Assembly: GCA_022266195.1 (NCBI GenBank)
Contig: WHVY01000003.1
Span: forward strand, 2,914,001 to 2,978,000
From: Tetranychus cinnabarinus
Taxonomy: Eukaryota; Arthropoda; Arachnida; Trombidiformes; Tetranychidae
DNA: 64,000 nucleotides
Direction of reading: 5' to 3'
The position numbers and the translations under genes were made by a program. Position 1 is the stretch's first letter. Each line of letters begins with the position of its first letter. The notes under the pieces were generated by a model. The model did not search any database and was not told where the DNA came from. It saw only the letters and a program-made list of their open reading frames with translations. This document shows, in pieces, positions 57,252 through 64,000 of this stretch.

Positions 57252-60049
57252 TCATCGATTTCTGTATGTTTTCTTACGAATCGCATCTTTGTCTTTTTCG
57301 GCAAATTTTCGTATAACAGATGTAGGGGTAAAATTCAGAGGAATGACTACAGGTTGTACGAAATTTTGATTAACAAATTGAGGTCCTACGAAATTTTGAT
57401 TAACAAATTGAGGTTTTCCGGGCAAATGTATGGGTGGTCTCACATTCAAAGGTATGACTACAGGCGCTTTGGAATTTGGATTAACAAATTGAGTTCCTCG
57501 ACGAGACATTGCTTTAAGAAGCAATCTATTGAAATCACTGTGTTCAACATTCTTGTCTTGTTGATTTCCATCATGTTGATTGGACCCACTGATAGGAAAA
57601 GATCTGAGACCTGCTTCAATCTCTTCTACACTTCTCGCGTGTTCAAACTTAGGCAAAGTAGGCAAAGATGATTGTTGTTGCATTAAATCATTGATGTTAA
57701 TGTTGGCCTTTTGAAGAAGGTTAAGCAAATCTTTTCCTTTGTTGACTGGACTATCATTGTGACCATGTGCACCGTTTTCAGTACCATTTGTATTGATATG
57801 ACCACCGTTGTGATGATGGTGTCCGTTGTAAGTTTCAGGATTACGTAATCCCAAGACAGTTGGATCAATGCGATGGGAACCATTTCCCAAATGATTGTGA
57901 TTGAAAAGGGTTCTTTCAATCTCTTGTACCGATGAACGACGAGAATCGTGAGGGGCAGCATTATATGATGATGAAAAGGTAACATTTTGGAGTAATCTGT
58001 CAATGGGGCTTTCCGTTTCAGTCCTACTGACATTAAACCATTGAGCAAATCTACTGGTACCGCCATTTTGATTCTGTCCTGATACATTCGGGTCGGTAAA
58101 CCCTGGAATGGAAGTAACATTCTCTGGACTCATGCTGACAATATTTTTCCAGCCTTCAAACTTAAACATTTCATTAATATCGAAATCTTGGATTTCTTTC
58201 GAACCAGACTCGTGCTCTTCTACACCATTACTTTTGTAGTGATTGTGATTTTCAAAATGCTCTTTAACATCACCGTTATTTATTAGAGAGCCCTGGCCAC
58301 GTGATTCTGGTTCTACATGTTGGTTTTGTGGTCGATGATGATTTTGTCGTCCTTTGGACACTTCATCTTCAGGCATCTCTTCTTCGAAACCTTTAAGCTC
58401 AATAGTATCATGTTGACTTGTTGGACCACCAGTAAACCATTCAGGTTCCTCTTCTTCGTGATTTCTACTATCACGGCGATCATGATGACCATATCGACGG
58501 TTGTTCATAGATGATCTACGATCATAGTCATACCTTCCAGAGTTATTCGAGTTACCATTAGTGTATCTGAGGTTTGATCGTCTGTTTTCAATCTCCTCTT
58601 CACGATCTCGAGACTTAGACCATTCCAAGTTTGACTTATCACGCTGATTCAAGAGACGACCAGATCCTATTCTTCGATTTACATTATCATTTCTATGTAA
58701 TAATTGTTCTTCACGTCGGTCTTGTTGATGGGCATGGTTATCTGCTTTGCCAACAGAGCTACGCTGAGCTTGAGTGCCAGTTGCAACTGGCTGTTCATTC
58801 CTTACAGGTACTATGTGGCAACCTGTGCCAAAGCTTCGTCTTTGAGGACTTAAAACGATATCATCTTGAGATTCTTCTTTAACTCGATCCCTAGGATCCT
58901 TTCTATTCCTTAAGGAGCTTTCACTTTCTCCATTAACACGTTTCGGTGGACCCCTGATATTTTTATTAGTCAAACCTGGGGCTGATAAGTCATGGTCTCG
59001 TGTGCTTGGTAAACTGGATGGAATCGGCTTATTTGATGGGTTTTTGTAATTCATCCACAAATCTGGATCCCAGAGACCTGATTTACTGTAAAATTAAGGA
59101 AGCAAAAAACATATAAGTTTGAGGTTTTTGAGCCTAATGCATAATTTAAATGAAAGAAACGTACTTGACATAGTCAGGATCCAGGAATTTGGGACGCTTT
59201 CCACAATAAGGTTGTTTTGATATCTCGATAAGTTCTTCCTAGAAACAATAAATGAAAAGATAAGACGAATGAACAAATTAATCATCAGAAAAAAGTGAAC
59301 TATAGTCATGCACACTCATCTAACGGGAAAAGACAAAAACCACTTGAAAGACTGTTACTACTATGTTCGCCTCAAACAGAGTTAACCTTGATTAATGAAA
59401 TAAAATGATCACATCGAAGTTTTTAATTGGCTGAACTCTGATAAGTACAGCAAAATCATTTATCCTAATGACGTATACAACTAATCAATTGTATAAAAAT
59501 TCAACCTGGAGATGTCAACAAATGAGAATGCAAAGAATGAGAGCCTAAGCCCAACAACTTGATAGTCGGGAATACAATTCATAATGGGCTGAAATAGAGC
59601 AATAATTCAATATGATGTAAAACACATCACATAAGCCATAATTTTGAACCAGACTTGAATTTGATTGTTAAACTAAAAATTGTAAGAAACAAATAAATCT
59701 CATAAAGAAACATAGCATCAAAAGGATAAGAATCTTGCTTTATTTGAATGAAAACAAGTAACAGATGAGAGTGTAATGACAAATTTGATCATAAAGAGGA
59801 CAAAGAAAAAAATAACCCAGGAAAGAAAATCGTTTATTTAAACCAGAAAATCAAATTTCTCTCTTTACTTCTTAGAGCAATAGATATTGGATAGAAGAAA
59901 TAGAAAATGAATAACAATACCTTTGAATAAGTAAATCTTTTTGTCTTTACAATTGGCGTTTCTTCACTCAGATTAGCCTCACTACCATTTACATGAACCA
60001 TTTTATCCTCTTTTTGAGCTTTAATAAATCCATTGATAACGTCACTCAT
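57252..60049 (-). CDS. eIF4E transporter (4E-T / EIF4ENIF1) homologue, 3 exons
   Basis: Translational repressor and P-body scaffold that binds eIF4E. Exons: 60049-59921, 59238-59165, 59085-57252; 2037 nt, 678 residues. The eIF4E-binding motif Y-x4-L-I (YSKEELI, residues 41-47) is split by intron 1 after Lys43. It is followed by QPYCGKRPKFLDPDYV and SGLWDPDLWMNYK, the conserved block after the motif in 4E-T proteins. Further on come Arg-rich (KRVNG, NRKDPRDRVK, NNRRYGHHDRRD) and acidic stretches, PVNKGKDLLNLLQKANINI near 450, and a C-terminal set of QFVNQNFV / PVVIPLN repeats. It is shorter than the vertebrate protein (nearly 1000 residues). The acceptors and donors are canonical. Confidence 0.9.
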
Positions 60050-60103
60050 TATTATTGTTATTACTATTATTACAATTAAGATAGATGAACTTTATAGGAT
60101 AGA

Positions 60104-60360
60104 GGAGCGAAAACAAAAAACACTTTAAATGTCCTCCGATGAAAAAAAGCTTTACACAAAATTATTAAATTTATTTAACAGGCGATTAACGATGTAAGAA
60201 GGAGAGAGAGAGAGAGAGAGAGAGAGGTTAAGAAAAGAGGATACAGAGAGAGAGAGAATTAAAGTGAGAGATAGAGAGAGGGGGAGAGAGATGTGATTGT
60301 GAAGGAGAGAGAAGGAGTAGAGAGAGATAATGATAGAGGGAAAAGCAAAAAAAACAAAGA
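60104..60360 (-). promoter_or_regulatory. 4E-T upstream region, inverted copy of the TMEM70-like upstream region
   Basis: 60104-60196 is the mirror copy of 56189-56280. It includes a long GA-rich microsatellite (60203-60226 is pure GA, and GA-rich runs extend to about 60330). It lies immediately upstream of the 4E-T ATG, so it probably contains the promoter or 5' UTR. Confidence 0.75.
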
Positions 60361-61134
60361 TATATTTTACTATAGATAATTATTTATATATTTATATTGT
60401 TTTTATATAAGATTTTATGTGTAAACTGAGGTAAAGGAGCAAAAGGTAATGTTATTTGTAGCCTGAGGTGTGGTTCTGCTTTATACAGACTGCCCTTCTC
60501 CTTTGTTGAGGGGAAGCAACAAGCGTGAGCAAGTTATTCCCCTTAACTCGAAGGAGGTTTTATTATTCATGGCGCGATTTACAAATGAAAATTAATCACA
60601 ATTTAAACATTAATTGTAATAATGTAAATTCCCTTCATAATTATAAAAATATTTGCTATTATTTCCGTTGTTTACCAGCTTATATTCAAAACACCATTCA
60701 AGATCAATACATGATTTGTGAAGTGCAGCCAATAAACTTGGTAATTGGTGGAACATCTTTTAATCTTTAAGATTAAAGTACCTCCATTTTGAATCACTTT
60801 TTTTCCTTTTAATCCCCAGGTAAAGTTGAATGATGACTATTTTAATATAGACAGAGAAAGGAAGAAAGACAAAGAGAAAAATTTAAGGTTAGTTTGCTTC
60901 ATTTGATTTAAATTAAAATCTGCAAAAGCTATTGGAGGACATTGGAGAAAATATTTCCGATTTTTCTGAAACTCTCAAGCTTTATATGTCGCAGTCAAAC
61001 AGCATATTAGTAATTGTCACTAAATGGTCAAATCCAAATGAAAGGTCAGTAAACCAGTAGCTAGTATATTTTAAACTCTTGTCCATCTAAATTAACCGCA
61101 TAATCAAACCGTTTAATGGCTTCAAACAACTGAA
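60361..61134. other. Intergenic, no gene recognised
   Basis: The 81-residue frame at 60525-60770 (MSKLFPLTRRRFYYSW) has no family I recognise and no supporting signals. Confidence 0.45.
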
Positions 61135-61403
61135 GGTGTTTCCGATGAAAAATTTATTGAGATTGAATCCGATTCATTGTCAATAAATTGTGACGTTTTG
61201 TGACGTCACAGTGACGTCACAATGGATTTTTCCGGTGAAATGTTAATTTAATTCACTTCCGGCGACTTTTTTGACCTGTGGATGTTTTTTTCATCCGTTA
61301 GATCATTTTTAGAACAAATATAGTCCAAGAATGTCGATGTAAATTGATCTGAATCGACTTTTTTGGATCCAGATAACTCGATCCATTTTTCATCGGAAAC
61401 ACC
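61135..61403. mobile_element. 269-bp inverted-repeat element carrying tandem CRE palindromes
   Basis: 19-bp perfect terminal repeats (GGTGTTTCCGATGAAAAAT), extended with a few mismatches, with a 5-bp CTGAA duplication (61130-61134, 61404-61408). The centre has two perfect CRE sites, TGACGTCA at 61201-61208 and 61212-61219, plus a TGACGTT. There is no ORF. Confidence 0.88.
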
Positions 61404-62354
61404 CTGAAGTAAAGTGATTGGTAAAAAAGGGATAAATCCATAAAAACCTCCTTGAATATTTTAGCTTAACCGATTCTGGTTTAGCTGTTTAACCAGATTC
61501 AAGATGATTTGAAATATAACAGCAAAAACGATTTAATGTTATTAATTATCTTATTAAAGCTATTTTGGGTTGAAGAGATTCGATAGCTAATTAGTTTGAA
61601 TCGTTAGATGGCGACTGTGAAATCATAAATTGTTGTAGAGACTGAAGTTTCGCAGAGGCGCAATTTTTTGTTTGTCACTTGAGTCGACGAGAAGACAAGA
61701 AAATAGTGAAAGGTTAAAGACTGATTAGTCTCTTTGTCTATTGTTTGGTGAAAATGAGCAAAAGGTTTATTTTAATCGTGAAAGCTAGTTTTTAGGGAAA
61801 AAGGTAATTCCAAAAAGTGAATGTTAACCAATGAACGTGAAATTTAAACAGAAAAAAGGTTTAGATTATGAAAAGATTATGTCGAGGTGTCAGCCATTAT
61901 TATTTTCAACAAGAAAAGTAAATCAGTTGAATTTAATTTTTTATCAAACCTTTCTAGTTTATAATTGTGTCTACTGTTTATTATTCGTGAACTTCATCAA
62001 AAGGAGGTAACATCTTTAATGTTGAACAAACCAAAAAGATAAAACAAACTCAATTCAATCCCGTTGGGAACCTAATCAGATATTTTAATAGAAGATCCTG
62101 ATTGATTTTAGCTAATCTTTATTTCATCCTTTTTTTTTTGTCAAATTGTTGCTGTTGCTGGACACCAGTAACAACCAGTTAATTTACCTTGTGAGTGTAA
62201 TTTTACTGTTTTTTCACTTGGTAATCTTTTTGTTGCGCTTTCATCATTACCACTGCCACGGATAGTAACGTATAAGCTATTACTACCTTCACCTTCGTCA
62301 TCGTCATCGTCATCACCATCATCATCATCATTACCATCATTAACCTAATCGACA
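61404..62354. other. Bestrophin upstream region
   Basis: No ORF of note. A trinucleotide-rich stretch (CATCGTCATCGTCATC, about 62296-62340) lies in the presumed 5' UTR just before the start codon. Confidence 0.5.
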
Positions 62355-63348
62355 ATGACTGTTAGCTATCAATCAGATGTTGCCTCATCAACCTCCGGTG
62401 GCCTTATAAGACTCCTTTGGAGATGGAGAGGAAGTGTTTGGAAGTTGGTTTACAGAGAATTGTTACTTTTTATTGTTGTTTTTTTAGGCCTTTCATTGGC
62501 TTATAAATTTTTGTTTACTGATAAACTCAAAAGGCAAGGATAAATTCATTATTCCTTTGATTTGTCACCATTCGTTGAACTCTGTCCTCGCGCTGTTCAA
62601 CATTGGCTGTCCATTTCAAATTTAATTTCACTATTCGTTATTTTCAACGGTTATTAAGTTCATCTTTCATTTGTTTGGCTATTGAAATTTTAACTTAACA
62701 TTCAAACAAACTTAACCCACCAATGGTTTTTTAATGCAGTAAAAAAAACTAATCTTGATATGAGTCAAAGTTTCTTCAACATTACAAAAGATTAAGAAAC
62801 TTTGAACTCTGAAATCATTTTTTCAACTCTCTAAAATCCAACAGATTTGCTTTTCCTTTTTTCAACTCTAGTCAATCTCAACTTTTGTTTTCTGTTTTTT
62901 TGATTAGAAATCAAAATCAAGCCTAAAATGGAAAACTTGAAACTTAGTTAGCAACAAGTAATTATTCATCTTTTGCCAAAAAGATGTTCATAATTGTAAT
63001 TATGAAAGTTAAAGATAACATTTAGCGACAAGTTAAACGTTTGGCATTTGTCTTTCCTTTAATGATTCGTAAAAAATATCAATGTTAAACATAGGATAAT
63101 GGAAACATCAGTCCATTAAGTAGAGATATTCATTTTGGACAACAATACAAATCATCTTTAGATTTACTCATCTCTTTAATAAACCATTTTGTTTCATTTC
63201 TTTTCTCTTCTAGGAATTTCGAATATTTGGTTATTTTTTGTTCAGCCTTTGTAGACATGATCCCATTATCATTCATATTAGGCTTTTATGTATCGTTCAC
63301 AGCCACACGATGGTGGAACCAATACACGGCCATCCCTTGGCCTGACAA
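62355..63348 (+). CDS. Bestrophin chloride channel, first two exons (partial)
   Basis: Ca-activated anion channel of the bestrophin family. Exon 1 (62355-62533) encodes MTVSYQSDVASS and GGLIRLLWRWRGSVWKLVYR, the conserved N-terminus, then TM1. Exon 2 (63214-63348) continues NFEYLVIFCSAFVDMIPLSF and GFYVSFTATRWWNQYTAIPW, the RWW motif of the family, to a GTGAGT donor. The join needs a GC donor (AAAAG|GCAAGG at 62534), since the frame otherwise stops at 62541; the acceptor is TTCTAG at 63213, and the phase fits to give Lys-Arg-Asn. The remaining exons are beyond 63349 and not seen in this window. Confidence 0.9.
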
Positions 63349-64000
63349 GTGAGTAAGTTAATCATTCATCACTCCCCATCTTCTCAACCTACTGTCATCT
63401 CCTCCTCCCTAATGTTGGTAATTATCACATGATTACCTGTCCAGTTATTTTACCACAAAAGCTTCATCTATCATCAATAATGCCAATAGTTATTAATGAA
63501 GCTGTCATATTGACGATTCCCCTTAGTTTCATCCTCACTAATCTCTTGTCTTTCTCGTCTTGTTAAACCATTTGTTCATCATTTTATTTTCATTCTATTC
63601 ATCAGCATTATTATCATCTTCATAATCATCATCTTCGTCATCATGGAATGTTTCAGTTAACACTTTTTCGTTCACTCTCTTTGACTTGACTTGACTTTTT
63701 CTCCTTTCATGCTTCTCTTCATCACTTGGCATCATTTCTCATCTCAAGTTATATTTACGATCTTCCTTCTCTTGTTATTACATTGACTTGAAGTAAAAAA
63801 GGTTGAACCGTTGATTTGGTGCCTTTAGTAGGGCCAAAAAGACAGTGTAAAAGAAGAGGAAAAAGACTTGAGACTAAGTGGAGGTGTATATTAGTTAGTA
63901 TTTGTATTATTATATTAAGCATTAAAGCCAATTTTTCCTCTGTTGATAATGAACAAAATGCTGTCTACCCCAAAAAAACCTGCTTGGCTTAAATTCAAGA
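63349..64000 (+). other. Bestrophin intron 2 (start), no exon seen
   Basis: After the donor at 63349 the remaining 650 bp has no in-phase segment resembling the next bestrophin exon. Confidence 0.5.

Noticed and set aside
57354..57671. Plus-strand ORF opposite 4E-T
   Set aside because: Shadow of the repetitive C-terminal coding region on the other strand.

Overview
AT-rich eukaryotic nuclear DNA, most likely from an arthropod and plausibly a spider mite (Tetranychus-like). The grounds are short introns of about 70-100 bp, the ATGATG/ATCATC-rich intergenic texture, an animal gene set (SLC18 transporter, eIF4E-transporter, TMEM70-like protein, bestrophin) and insect-errantivirus-like LTR elements. 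The organism is inferred from style; no marker gene proves it.

Layout. 1-4241 and 5450-8440 are gene-poor, with a dead Tc1/mariner copy at 4242-5450. At 8441-17787 the gag remnant of an old LTR element (element C) is split by an env-bearing LTR element (element A, 9052-17561) with 327-bp LTRs and a CAAA target duplication. Element A has broken gag-pol, an Env that loses its anchor by frameshift, and two related small accessory ORFs, each directly behind a 3' splice site. 17788-25200 shows no gene. 25224-28990 is a graveyard of gag fragments, an LCAT/PLA2G15-like pseudogene, and a 600-bp TA-flanked inverted-repeat element for which an empty-site copy is present in the same window. 29000-36480 is empty of recognisable genes.

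A 12-exon vesicular amine transporter-like gene (36806-54490, minus; 710 codons reconstructed from splice sites) carries in intron 5 a 10.86-kb, apparently very young env-bearing LTR element (element B, 38349-49210; identical 194-bp LTRs, ATAT duplication). Its gag-pol-env runs with the host gene. Between env and its 3' LTR lie two genes on the OPPOSITE strand. One has a leader exon starting inside the LTR, a textbook 78-bp intron, and then a protein beginning with the exact histone H3 N-terminus (ARTKQT) followed by an acidic region and a CCHC zinc finger. The other is a free-standing EEP-family nuclease ending in a CaaX-like box. Each has its own AATAAA. A 16-bp palindrome containing AP-1-like half sites recurs six times in element B, in both coding and non-coding DNA. 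This antisense module is the strongest candidate for an undescribed system.

The right end holds convergent TMEM70-like (56270-56761, plus) and 4E-T (57252-60049, minus) genes whose upstream regions are near-identical inverted copies of each other, and then the first two exons of a bestrophin (62355 onward, plus), joined by a probable GC-AG intron. Several small inverted-repeat elements with target duplications are scattered here, one carrying tandem CRE palindromes upstream of bestrophin.
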